Source: Kalmusia sp. IMI 367209
Lineage: Eukaryota > Ascomycota > Dothideomycetes > Pleosporales > Didymosphaeriaceae
DNA length: 64,000 nt
Reading direction: 5' to 3'
Assembly: GCA_027946365.1 (NCBI GenBank)
Contig: JAPEUQ010000015.1
Location: forward strand, 124,001 to 188,000
Both the position numbers and the translations under genes were made by a program. The notes below the pieces were generated by a model. That model was not told where the DNA came from, made no database searches, and worked only from the letters and a program-made list of their open reading frames with translations. Below, in pieces: positions 46,701 to 57,362 of this stretch. Within the stretch, counting starts at the first letter, position 1, and the number at the start of each line of letters is the position of its first letter.

Positions 46701-49700
46701 GGAAGTCCACCTTGGCGCAAGTCACGAGGCAAAATGGCGCCATTTTCTTGTTCCGAAAGAAGTGCCTTGGCTTTTAAATCATAAGATACATGGGGTTTTC
46801 ATGCTCCCAGCAGCGGCTTATATTGTTATGATTGTAGCTGCTGCTCAACGCAAGTATGGACATCGCCATATCTCTTCAGTGAGGATATCAGATCTTCGGC
46901 TGCAGCACCCGATTGAGTTTGTCAATGAATATATGAAAGTTGAGACGATACTGACCATGCACGACCTGGAGGAAACCCTATATCACGCAAGCGGCTCGGT
47001 TACGCTCGACTTTTGCTCTGATCAAGAAAACGGGGACCTGTTCACAGCAGTACTAGGACAACTTCACATTGAGTTCAATGAAGACCAAGACGCCGTATGT
47101 TCCGAGCTCCTTGGTGAACCAAGAGAGCTGATCAACGTTATACCAGATACTTTCTATCGCTATGCCTTCGAGAAGGGTCTTGAGTATGAAGGTCCGTTCC
47201 GGAACATAATTTCTGCTAGACGAAAGATCGACTATGCAGCAGGCGAGATATCGCTGACGCCTAGCGAGCTTTTCATTCACCCTGCGGTTCTAGATGGATT
47301 GTTCCAGGCTACGTCCATTGCTAATAACTTCCCTGGAGATTCTGAGCTTCCAGAGATCGTTGTACCATCTCTGATACGGAAGATTACCGTCTTCCCTGCG
47401 CGATGCAAAGAGATAAATGACCGCCAGGAGCCGATTCAATTCCAAACAGCAATTTCGAGAGAGAAGGAGTCATGCGGCACGCTTCATAGCCCGAATATCG
47501 GTATCGCCATTCAATTCGATGGCCTTGTTTTGTCGCCATCTCGTCTGACCACTGTGGAGGATGACGTCGCGATGTATTCATGCATTGGATGGGAGCCGGC
47601 CAGTACGATAATAAGAGGCAAAGCGGAAGACGTATCTTCGCAGGTCATTGAACAAGGAGCGAAGGCCAGATTCAATAGCCCGCAGAAGTCCTCGTTCCAT
47701 GAGCAGTCAGCAGTGATGGCCTGGGAAGGAGAAGCAGCTGTCATGATCCTGGGTGGTGGCACTGTCGAGACCGATAGCCTTGCTCATGATCTCGAAATTA
47801 CTCTGTTACCTACCTTTCAAAACATTACCAGAGTTCGTTCACTAGATGGGATTAATGAAAATGTCGAAATACCGTCGATAATCCTATCCATTATCGAGCT
47901 TGAGGAACCCGTCTTTCTCAAAATGACAGCAGTGAGATGGGCTGCTCTTCAGCGGCTTCTCTGCGAAGCAAACGATGTCTTATGGGTCACCAAGGGCATC
48001 AAGTCCCCAAAGACTGTGGAGGCAATATACGCCAATATGACTGTTGGTCTCGCCAGGTCTGTCAGGCATGAAATGCGGCATCTTCGGTTTCAGATACTAG
48101 ATATCGACGATCCTGCGTCGGTACACGCGCAGGATATAGTCCAGGTCATGCTGCATTGGCAGATGCTCGGGCAAACGCCGGCCAAGAGCTCGACTAAGGG
48201 CACATTATACCATCCTGAGCTGCATCTGAAGGATGGCGCTACTTACGCGCATGTCATCAATCGTACAGATTTGATGAACGATCGGTATAATTCCCAGCAC
48301 CGCAGAATTACTCGGAACGCGGATCCAAAGAAGGAGTTAGTGGAGCTTATGTCAACAAATGCGAAGACGTACTCGCTAAAGGCCAAACCGTTCGCTATAA
48401 TTCCTTGCAGTCGAGAAAAGCATATCTCTGTCAAGATGCTCTACTCTACGTTATTTGCAATCAAGATCAAAGGCCTAGGATTTCTACATCTGGGTATTGC
48501 CCATGACCTAGATGGAAAGTACTATGTTACAGCGATGGAGAAGTCATGTTCTCTTGCACTGGTCCAAAAAGACCTGGTCTTCCCTTGTACATTACCATCC
48601 AAAGTACCGGCAAAGAGGCTGCTCGAAAATTTCGCTGCGAAGGTCGTGGCTCGAACAGTCATTACCACCGCAAAGAGAAACAGCAGCCTATTGGTCATTT
48701 GCTCTGATCTTGTATGGATATCTGCGATCATGGCCGAAGCCCAAAATTGCGGGCAGCCTGTTACATTGACCACTAGTACTTTGGATCTAGAATCTAAAAC
48801 AGCGATACACATCCATCACAGCGCATTGGACGTATCGGTTCGCGAGAAGATTCCTACGGATGTTTCTACTGTAGTCAACCTCTCAAACAAGCAGGAAGAT
48901 GGAGTATTGTTCGAGAGGCTTCAAAATATACTTAAGGATCGCAGGATGGCTTACAAAGATTCTAATGCTTATTTTCGGCTAGCAGCCTCGGAGAAAGACA
49001 GCATTGATTCGTCGCAAGCAGCTCTAGAATCCTTGGTGCGATCTGCTGTGTTGGAGTCCGCTAGCTCCCCCAAACACAGTCCTTCGCTCTGTCCACAAGA
49101 CATTGTGGGTTTGTCAGATCCCGCGCCTTCTACCATGGTTGATTGGACCGGTACAAGCAATTTCCAAGTCTCGGTTCGAACAGCTGCTCAGGATGTTCGT
49201 TTCACAGCAAATAAAACATATCTCATTATTGGCAGCAGCGAAATTGCTCGATCAATTTGCGAGTGGATGGCAAAGCATGGAGCGAAGTATTTTGTCATGG
49301 TCAGTCGCAACACAAGCGCCGCTGCAGAATGGACACGAGATATGTCTGGTAAAGGCATTGTCGTGAAGCTTCACCCAGCTGATGTCACTGATGAATCATC
49401 CGTCCGGGAGATGGTAGATGCGATTAAAGCTCTTGATGCGGATACCAGAACTCGACTCCCTCCCCTAGGAGGCGCCATCCACCTCGCATCGATTTTCAGA
49501 GACGGCGCGTTCTCAACCATGGCATATGATACTTTCAGAACAGTAGCAGACATCAAAGCAAAAGCGAGTCTGATCTTGCACACCGCGCTGTCTGGCGAAC
49601 AACTCGACTTCTTCATCCTTACCTCCAGCTTATCCTATATTATCGGCAACCCCGGTCAAGCCAATTACAACGCCGGAAATGCCTTTATGGCTTCACTTGT

Positions 49701-50373
49701 CCGCTACCGACGCAGCATAGGTTTTCCCGCATCCGTCGTGCACCTAGGCACTGTCGCGGGAATCGGCTATATTGCACGGCAGGAGGGTGTAACACCTGGC
49801 AGTCTGATAACCGATGACGTTCGCAAAGCCGCGTATCCTATCTCCGAACGCGATATGCACCAGATATTTGCCGAAGCTATCCTCGCTAGCCCGGTCGTCC
49901 CCGGGATCGACCCGGAGATCATAACGGGGCTGAAGAACGTGAGCGTCGAGATGCAAGAAAGGCTGCCATGGATCGGAGAGCCAATGTTTAAGAACATCGT
50001 GACCGGACTTGGAGCTCCAGACAGCAGTACATCTACCAATGTACCTGTGCAGATATCGCTTCGTGAACGGCTTGCTTCTGCTATCCGGACTGCAGACTCT
50101 CCCTCTGCGGTTGACTTGGCCATCTTCCGTGTCGTACGCGCGGAATTCATCAACAAGCTAAAGGCCTTGCTTCAAATGGAGCGCGTCGATGATACGAAGA
50201 GCGTGGTCGATCTGGGGATTGATAGCCTGGCCGCGATTGAGACCGAGAGCTGGGTGAGGAGAGAGTGTGGGGTGAGGATTGCTCGGAGTGTCATATTTGG
50301 GGGCGGAAGTGTAAGAGATATCACGAGGACGGTGGTGAAAGAGCTAGACAGGGGTTTGTTCCTGGAAAAGTAG
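43734..50373 (+). CDS. reducing polyketide synthase (PKS2), PKS-NRPS-hybrid-like without NRPS
   Basis: Three exons (43734-44688, 44737-45066, 45128-50373) total 6,531 nt and 2,176 aa, without a lesion. KS has its cysteine in DTACSSS, EAHGTGT across intron 1, and IGHTEG. AT has FTGQGAQ (about residue 560) and GHSSGE (about 650). DH has the complete H-x3-G-x4-P motif in NHKIHGVFMLP (about 980) and Asp in HPAVLDG. A non-catalytic linker follows (pseudo-KR and ER-remnant folds, about 1230-1680). KR keeps the YNAGNAF tyrosine, but its nucleotide motif reads IIGSSEIA instead of a glycine-rich one. ACP serine is in GIDSLAA (about 2127). There is no C-methyltransferase, no ER motif and no release domain. 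The linker and KR resemble PKS halves of PKS-NRPS hybrids. The product is probably a little-reduced chain that needs a separate release enzyme; this is inference. Confidence 0.92.
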
Positions 50374-51163
50374 TGTATCGGTGGTGTAGGGTCAATGTGG
50401 TAGACAAATGTTCTGGGGCGGGATATGAGTGAGTACTGAGTGGTAATGGAGGTTAAGAGGAGATTACTGGTACATCTCTAACCCATAGACAAAAGGGCCA
50501 ATTAAAATCACATCTACGTCATACTATGGACTGAAAGAACTCGTCAGCAGTATATGAGAATTGTCAGAGGCTTCATGATGCCCTCAAATTTGGACTTTGT
50601 ATCCCAGGTTGAGTGTATACAGGCTACTCGACACAGAAGACTTGGTGCTGTACTGTGCTAATATAGGAAGTATAGAGCCTGGAAGGTGTCTGTGAGACAA
50701 CGTTAGTTTTCTGGAGGGTAGAATGTATGTTCTATAGCTGTTTTGTATTCACGGGTGAGTACATATAGGCTGTTACTTGCTATGGGAGCTTGAAGCGCTA
50801 TCATGAGCTGATATAGGAAGGATAGAGACGGATGACGCCTAGAAGGCGCCTATAAACTTACAACCCTGGACGACGAGGTTGCATTGTGATTTCATGGCAC
50901 ATCTCACTTTACTCAATATCGATTTAGTGGTGGAATGGCGTAAGATTGGTTATCGCTTGAAAGCCGCCCGTGCCCTGGCAACTAAATTTGGCAGGAGCAA
51001 CAACGTCGTGCTTTCTGTGCCACACCAAAGCTTAACCATAACAGAAACCACACAAAACGCCATGGATGGCACTTGGTTCTTCGAGTCCATCACCGAAGCG
51101 CAAACATCGCCAGGCAAGTTTGTAACTTCTGATCTCGTGGCTTTTCTAATAGCGGCAGCAGCG
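50374..51163. other. intergenic region downstream of PKS2 with decayed repeat
   Basis: About 790 nt. It contains an imperfect tandem duplication (listed separately). A plus-strand frame from 50879 runs into the next gene, but its first 95 codons show no recognisable sequence. The promoter of the following gene should lie here. Confidence 0.45.
50596..50845. repeat. decayed tandem duplication, period about 150 bp
   Basis: Two similar blocks, about 50596-50695 and 50742-50845, share a TTTGTAT..GGGTGAGT..ATA-AGGCT start. They also share a 21-base core: GCTAATATAGGAAGTATAGAG at 50657 and GCTGATATAGGAAGGATAGAG at 50807, 19 of 21 identical. The copies have diverged and hold no open frame. Confidence 0.55.
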
Positions 51164-52600
51164 ATGATGATCACGCCGGAGCTGGAACAGCTCTTGCATG
51201 ATGTCCAGGAACTGAAGCAGTCTTTGGTCGCTCACCAGAAGCAAGGTACGTTGAGCTGTCTCAGAATACACAACAGGTTCAAGTGCGTTCGAGGACACAT
51301 CTGATTCCATAGCAGTCTCTGGCTATCGCCAGGCAGTGTCCGAGCTCACGCGCCTCAACGAACACTTGTACATATATGTCGGAAACCAGAACTCCCGCAT
51401 CACAGCGCTTGAAACCCAGAATTCTCATCTGCAAGCGGCCATTGATACCACTCCTCGTGGTAGGCGACGTGCATCACAGAAGAACCTCACCGTTGCGATT
51501 AGCGACATCAATTTGGAAGCTGGGACGCCCGGCAATATCCCGACGCCTCTACCGACAGTAAGTTGGCCGTTCCTGTTTGGGGTGAGATGGCTAACCTGCC
51601 TTAGGCTGATATACTCACAGGCACGACCCTTGGCTCTCCGAGCAGGCCGGAAAATGGGTTTTCGACTCCGGTGCGGGGCCCGTTTTCGAGCGCCTACTCT
51701 ACGTTCGATATCCCGGCAACAGGCACGCAGACACCGACGCCTTTGACGTACACTCCAGGCACTCGCAAGAAGAAGGCTGGCAAACACGATCTTAATGGGA
51801 AACTTCCGCCGGCTAACGTCAAATTCCCGGATGTGCCCCTCACTGACACTGAACTTATCGTTTTCTTCTTTAACTCTGTGAAGCGTCCGATTGTGGCTCT
51901 GCGTCTGCAAAGCAGATACGGCCCATCGCTCATCGCCGCTGCGATTAATGAGTATGAGCCTCCAATAATACCTTTTTACATTACTGACCTTCCAAGGCAT
52001 CGACATATCAATCCCCATCCTTACGAGCGGAACACAGCATGCATTCGCGTCAATGGCATGGTGGAAAAGGGCTGTGCAGCCTACGGCAATCAGTGGAGAA
52101 TTGATTTCGACCGATTCTTCTCCGGAGTGGACAAGGTGGATCCATCGAACAGCAGACTGCCAGCAGATGATGCTGCGGCCACGGATGCAATACGCCACTC
52201 TGAGGACGAGCTTGGCGATACTTGCGACTACCCGGTCCTGGACCTATTCACGGATATGAAGCACCTCCCGCTAGGCGCCGGGGCCGGTATTTTCACGCGC
52301 AGCGTCCAATGGGTTCGCAATAATGGGGTCAATATCCAGGTATCCCAGATTCATCATATTGCGCGCGCCCTTCAGAACGACCGAGATCCCTATGAAGAGC
52401 TCGACAAAAATGGCATCAATACTCGCATCCACTACATTGTTCAGGATGATAAGAATCAGGTGGCTCAAGAATTCTTAATTGATGCTGGCCGTGAGAGGAG
52501 CGCAAGCCTCAACAGCCTCGAAGAAGATCTCTTGGAGCTCGCAACGGGCAAGAGGAGCCACAGGTCCTCGAAGACCCAGGCTGCGAAGAGTGCTATGTAA
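51164..52600 (+). CDS. hypothetical protein with N-terminal coiled coil
   Basis: Three exons (51164-51245, 51313-51557, 51605-52600) total 1,323 nt, in phase at both junctions, for 440 aa. The first 70 residues form a heptad-rich coiled coil (TPELEQLLHDVQELKQSL, then SELTRLNEHLYIY and ITALETQNSHLQAAI). A basic, Ser/Thr/Pro-rich linker follows, and after it a globular part of about 250 residues. That part contains DTELIVFFFNSVKRPIVALRL, a DYPVLDLF strand and LPLGAGAGIFTRSVQW. No family was recognised. The coiled coil plus basic linker with KKKAGK would suit a DNA- or protein-binding adaptor. It lies just downstream of PKS2 in the same orientation, but nothing ties it to polyketide synthesis. 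Confidence 0.7.
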
Positions 52601-53558
52601 CGTTGTTTTTTAGGCTCGTGTATCATTCATCTTCGGTCGAATCGTCTAGTATTACATCACTGGGCTGTCTGGATTCCCTGGGTTGGATAGCTAATGTTCG
52701 AGCTTGTTATCCACACTAGCTGAATGATGTTGATCGCTTCATTTGTCGGACGCATTTGGGTACCAGAGTACGTATAGCGTTTTTGGGGCTTCTAGCGTGT
52801 CGAAATAGGTGGATAATGTCCTGCCTCGGAGCTGTTGTGATTATTTTTCTGAAGCAAACTGTGTGGAGTTTGGTTTTGCCCGCGACGCTGCAATGTGTGG
52901 CATGGATTTGCGATCACCAATCAGACCTGGTAGACCATTCATTGACGATTAATACCATAATATAACCTCTGAAAATATATGTGAGTACATTCGGTGACTG
53001 ACTGGACCGTAAGTGTGGATAAAATCCATTGAGGCTATCAGAGTTCAGCGAATGTCGGTCTCTGTGTCGTGCCTTGCAATGGCACGTATTCGCTAGCGAT
53101 TTGAGTAGGTATTGAATATGCTAGTGTTTCTTATCTTGTGTTTTCGACGCTAACATGTGGATGCCATCAGTTCTGTGGTGGAGACAAGCTGTCAACCATA
53201 GTTCGCGAGACCTTTCCCACGACTAGAAAAAGTCACGCAGAACGAGATGCAGGTTACGCATTCACTTTTAAAAGCACTGAAGAGTTACTTCATCTTTGTG
53301 TCGGAGCATGCTGCCCATTTAGCTTGTCGCCAAAACGCGATCTTACCATCACCCTTAGCTCATAAGTCAGTCCCTTTCACCTTCACCTTCACTTTCTTTG
53401 CTTATCGCGTTCTGTTGAGAACTAGCGCATTATTAATGGTCCTATAAGAACGTGTTTTTCAGGTATGCTGAACTCTTACAGTTGATTTTCGACACGAGCC
53501 CGCCAGCACGACTAACTTCATCGACCATATCGCAAATCAAGTTACACCAGCGTAAATT
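52601..53558. other. intergenic region
   Basis: About 960 nt without a supported gene. A short (TTCACC)n-like stretch occurs near 53376-53393. Nothing else was recognised. Confidence 0.4.
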
Positions 53559-54436
53559 ATGGATCCACCAATTTCTCATGCGAAGAACAAGCGGAAAGCA
53601 AATGAGATGGAGAGGAAAGAAGTGCCCGCGAAGAAGCCTTGTACTCAGGCCGCCATCCATCCGAGTCCGACAAACGCAGCACACGCAGGGCCTTTCCAAG
53701 CTGCTTTGGTACCTTGGGATGAGTATGTCACGGCTGATGCATATTATATAGGACCCACTTGCTCCTTTGGAAATGCTAGCACGCCGTCACATGCATTCGC
53801 GCCGCATAGGATTACCCTGGCTCAAGCTCACGCTCTATATGACTCTGCTATATCGGATCAGGCTGGACCTCATACGTCTCTCATCGCACCTGAAAAGTCA
53901 TCTAACTCCGCTCCTGTTGGACCAACTCCTCAGGCACTCACCCTTCTGGCAACCGATCTTCAACTTGAAGTCTATACGACGCCGCCTGTAGAGTCATATC
54001 ACTCTCCCCTACCACGGCGCCAGGCCCCATGGCACCCACCTCTCCAGCACCCAAACCAAAACTCCGAAACAATACTATCGCGCCTGCGAAGTCCAATCGC
54101 TCTAAAATTACAAACTCAATCCCTCCGGCAACCAGATCATGCCCCAAACGCTCCAAAGTCGGCCTGTCCATCACCCGTCGCATCCAGAACAAACCGACAT
54201 CCGTGCTGCTACAAGCAGCTAAGGATTTTCGCGACGAGATCAACGAGTTGCACATCGTGCGCGACGAAATCGGGGACGCCATGGATGAGAAGAAAAAGGA
54301 GCACGGGCACGCGTACAAGTGTGCGCAGGAGAAGAATGAGCGAAAACAGCTCCAGGGGAAAATTAGCGGGATGGAGGGGAGAGCAGAGAAGGTGAGGGTG
54401 GAGCTGAGGAGGAGGGGCATTGAGGTGGGGGATTGA
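53559..54436 (+). pseudogene. hypothetical basic protein, apparent 1-nt deletion
   Basis: The frame starting at the ATG at 53559 encodes a Lys-rich, NLS-like start (KNKRKANEMERKEVPAKK) and a Pro/Ser/Thr-rich middle. At about 54006-54009 (a C4 run) the better-looking sequence moves to another frame. That frame gives a continuing Pro-rich stretch, then a charged C-terminal coiled coil (LLQAAKDFRDEINEL to the stop at 54436). If one C is missing, the protein would be about 290 aa. The original frame instead continues to 54395 with unnatural Arg/Thr/Ser-rich sequence. No family was recognised. The call as a gene rests on length, the NLS-like start and the coiled coil, so confidence is modest. Confidence 0.45.
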
Positions 54437-55427
54437 GGGGAGTTTGATCATTTGGGGATAGCAATCCAATGAGACGTGGTTCTTCTTTTTTTCCTTGCCA
54501 CGGTATATGGGAGGACTTTTGCACAGTCCTATGGCTGGGATGGTTTGGTACGATGTGAGGGGCGGGGAATTCTAGCAATTGACCTTGTCTCATGATCACT
54601 AGTAAATTGATGATGGGATGCAAACATGAAGCTGTAGCTTGATGATATAATCACGATGAAAGAAAGCTCATTGGGCCAGAGAGAGAACTAGAAAAGGGTC
54701 TAATTGGCAGATGTAGTTTCTAATATCACCACGGCACGAACTTGTGGGCCGTTACCAGATTATTAGCGTGAGGACTACCACGTGAATATCCATCATTGTA
54801 CTAGAATTGCAATGGAAGGTTCAGATAGCTGAAAAGAAGAGTGGACGGTAGAAAAGCAGCAGTTCCTGTCCTGCTCTGTTACCCATGAAGGCGTGTAAAA
54901 AGGTATCAACAAAAAAGGGTTTGGTGAATATCTATTCATGTTTGTGAGTCAGAGGCTTGGCATCCCTCCTACCAATGTATGTTTATCACTCACCTATAGG
55001 TCTGTATAGCTCTTCAAGATTGTTTTTTCGTGGGTCTCGGATAATGAACGAGGCTTCATATGTCGAAAACTCGTGCCCTTCCTGATATGAATGATGCTAG
55101 GTAATACCATCAGCTGTTTGACGCGTCCAATGTCACAATGAAGACTTTGTACCTTCTCTAATGTGACCGATTGACAATATGGTTCAAAATGCAGGCGTTA
55201 CCGCGGTTGCTTGTTTTGGAAGCTACGCGGTTACCGTCTTGCGCCTCCCCCCGGCAACGCGCCATGCACTTCATTTCCCTCATCATGTGAAACAGGCGTT
55301 GTCACCATTCATATTCCTCACTCTTTTGAAAACATGATACCGAATGAACTCATTTTTAGGAACCGCTACTAGCTTGCTCTCAACAGCGCACCCATAAGAC
55401 GAATAGCAGACTCCCCCAGCGTCCCAC
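54437..55427. other. intergenic region
   Basis: About 990 nt without supported genes or repeats. The last 100-200 nt should hold the promoter of the 644-aa protein. Confidence 0.4.
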
Positions 55428-57362
55428 ATGGCACAACCGCCCGGTGAACTACCCCCAACCAGCCCCACTCGACCAAAGGTGGGCATGGCTGACGCTATGC
55501 GAGCGGTACTCACCCTATCGTCACCCAGTTCCGAATTCGGCCTGGCATATACACGCGTGCAGACTTCGATCGATGCCATTAACGCGCTGCTCGACAAGGA
55601 GGCAGCTGCCGAAGGTTACCCATTCGGTGGGCTACCTCCCCTTCTTCGCCAATTTCAAAGCCGGTCTGCGTGTGAAGGCTTTGGCGACATGGTGGATTTT
55701 GCAAACACAGGCGTTCAGATGCTTGTAAGCTGGAGGAATTGTAAGGCGCATAAGACCAGGCTTGTGGGGATGGACCTTTCGGACGTGCAAGCCGTCTATA
55801 AGAAGATTGAGGCAGAGGTCCATGGGACAACCGAGGGCGGTGAGATTGTAACGAATGATGTGGTAAAGGATACACCTATGTCTGGGACCGCTGGATCAGA
55901 TGGGCCGGGTTTGCAGGGTCTGAGACATGGTATGGGTACCACCTTTTCGCGCCCTCCATCGACTACAAGTTTGCGCCCGCTACCGCAATCAATCTCTCAG
56001 AGTTCCTCACTCACCGCAGTCGCTAGAAATACTTCTACGGACACCACCACGACAAACCCAGCCTTGCTACCGACACTTCCGTGCTCACCTATTAGGAACG
56101 ATTCAGTGATTTCATCAATCACTCAAGATAAGTCCGACGAAATGTCAATTAGACGCCCCTCGACTCCTGCACCTGGGTCAGCGCAAGATGATCTGCATCA
56201 GCGCCAGACAAATATGCAGCAAGGGCATATGCCACAACTTTTGACATATCAAAACCAATTTCCTCACAACAGCACCTTTGGACCAGGGTCTCTTCCTGGC
56301 AACATGGTCCCCGGGCCAGGTGGTCATTATATCGTGGCTCAGGACCAGTTTCCATTCCAGGCGACATTAGCCCCGCAGTATGGTGCTCCAGGACAACCCA
56401 CACCGACAAATGGCCCTATTATGTCGCGAGGACCGAGAGCAGCTGTACAACGCCCGGTCTTTGCACATAGATGGGACGGCTTATACAACGTTGATCCATA
56501 CGCTACCTTCGAGAATGAGGTCCAGCGACGTACCCCCATGAACGCTGCACAGTTTCTCCCGCCGCAAGCTTGGAGTCACCGGCTTAACCTCCAAGCTACA
56601 CGAGCACCTCAAATCAATCCGCATATCTTCCAACGCGAACACCATCCCAATGAGCAACTCAACGGGCAACTTAATTGGCCAATCAGTGAGCGACTGAACG
56701 GACAACTTAACAGACAACGTGCGGGCCACAATCACTTTCGGCCTCCCCCACCCGCCAAAACGGCGGAGCAACGCATTCGCGAGGAAGAAGAAGATCGCGT
56801 TCGCAAGAACGAAGAGCTTGTTCGCAAGGAGCAAGAGTGTATCCGCAAGAGGGAAGAGCGTGCATACCAGCGCCAACTCGCCGAATGGAACGCACAGCAA
56901 GCGGACCTAGAACGGAAGCGCAGGGCGGAAGAAGATCGCACGGCGAAGGTCAAGAGCGAACTAAAGGCCGAAATGTATAAGGGTAACCAAGTCCTTGCCT
57001 ATCGGTACCGCGATTACATGGCACTTTATCCATGCCGTGGCCAGGAGCGGCTTTCGAGCTACTATCTCAATTTACTTGCGAATCAGCAGATTCAAGAGGA
57101 TGATCAGAGCGACGGTGCGATGGCCGTGAGGTATGCGAAAGAGAAGTGGTTCATGTACTGGACTGCGGAACAGAAGGAGATGGTCATGCAGATCGTGAGG
57201 GAGAAGAGGCTGGCTGGTGTGAAGGCGCAGGGTCCAAAGAGGGAGATAGTAGCAGACAGCCATCTCATGACAGAAGGCGATATTCAGGCAATCAGGGACG
57301 CGATAAGCAGTTATTCAGTTGCTGAAAGCGGGGTTGATGAAGAGAGCGTTGTGATGGGATAA
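55428..57362 (+). CDS. hypothetical protein, disordered centre and C-terminal coiled coil
   Basis: One uninterrupted exon encodes 644 aa. Residues 1-150 look globular and helical (YTRVQTSIDAINALLDKEAA and a DLSDVQAVYKKIEAEV helix). Residues 150-430 are low complexity, rich in Pro, Gln, Ser, Thr, Gly and Asn, with NEQLNGQLNWPISERLNGQLN repeats near 410. Residues 440-520 form a highly charged coiled coil of Arg, Glu and Lys (EQRIREEEEDRVRKNEELV). The last 120 residues are helical and end in an acidic stretch. No enzymatic or nucleic-acid-binding motif was found. The length of the open frame and the structured ends make it a real gene; a scaffold or regulatory role is possible but not shown. Confidence 0.75.
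   Translation: MAQPPGELPPTSPTRPKVGMADAMRAVLTLSSPSSEFGLAYTRVQTSIDAINALLDKEAAAEGYPFGGLPPLLRQFQSRSACEGFGDMVDFANTGVQMLVSWRNCKAHKTRLVGMDLSDVQAVYKKIEAEVHGTTEGGEIVTNDVVKDTPMSGTAGSDGPGLQGLRHGMGTTFSRPPSTTSLRPLPQSISQSSSLTAVARNTSTDTTTTNPALLPTLPCSPIRNDSVISSITQDKSDEMSIRRPSTPAPGSAQDDLHQRQTNMQQGHMPQLLTYQNQFPHNSTFGPGSLPGNMVPGPGGHYIVAQDQFPFQATLAPQYGAPGQPTPTNGPIMSRGPRAAVQRPVFAHRWDGLYNVDPYATFENEVQRRTPMNAAQFLPPQAWSHRLNLQATRAPQINPHIFQREHHPNEQLNGQLNWPISERLNGQLNRQRAGHNHFRPPPPAKTAEQRIREEEEDRVRKNEELVRKEQECIRKREERAYQRQLAEWNAQQADLERKRRAEEDRTAKVKSELKAEMYKGNQVLAYRYRDYMALYPCRGQERLSSYYLNLLANQQIQEDDQSDGAMAVRYAKEKWFMYWTAEQKEMVMQIVREKRLAGVKAQGPKREIVADSHLMTEGDIQAIRDAISSYSVAESGVDEESVVMG

Noticed and set aside
45128..50373. PKS-NRPS hybrid
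   Set aside because: The frame stops right after the ACP at 50373, and the following DNA has no condensation, adenylation or thiolation motifs.
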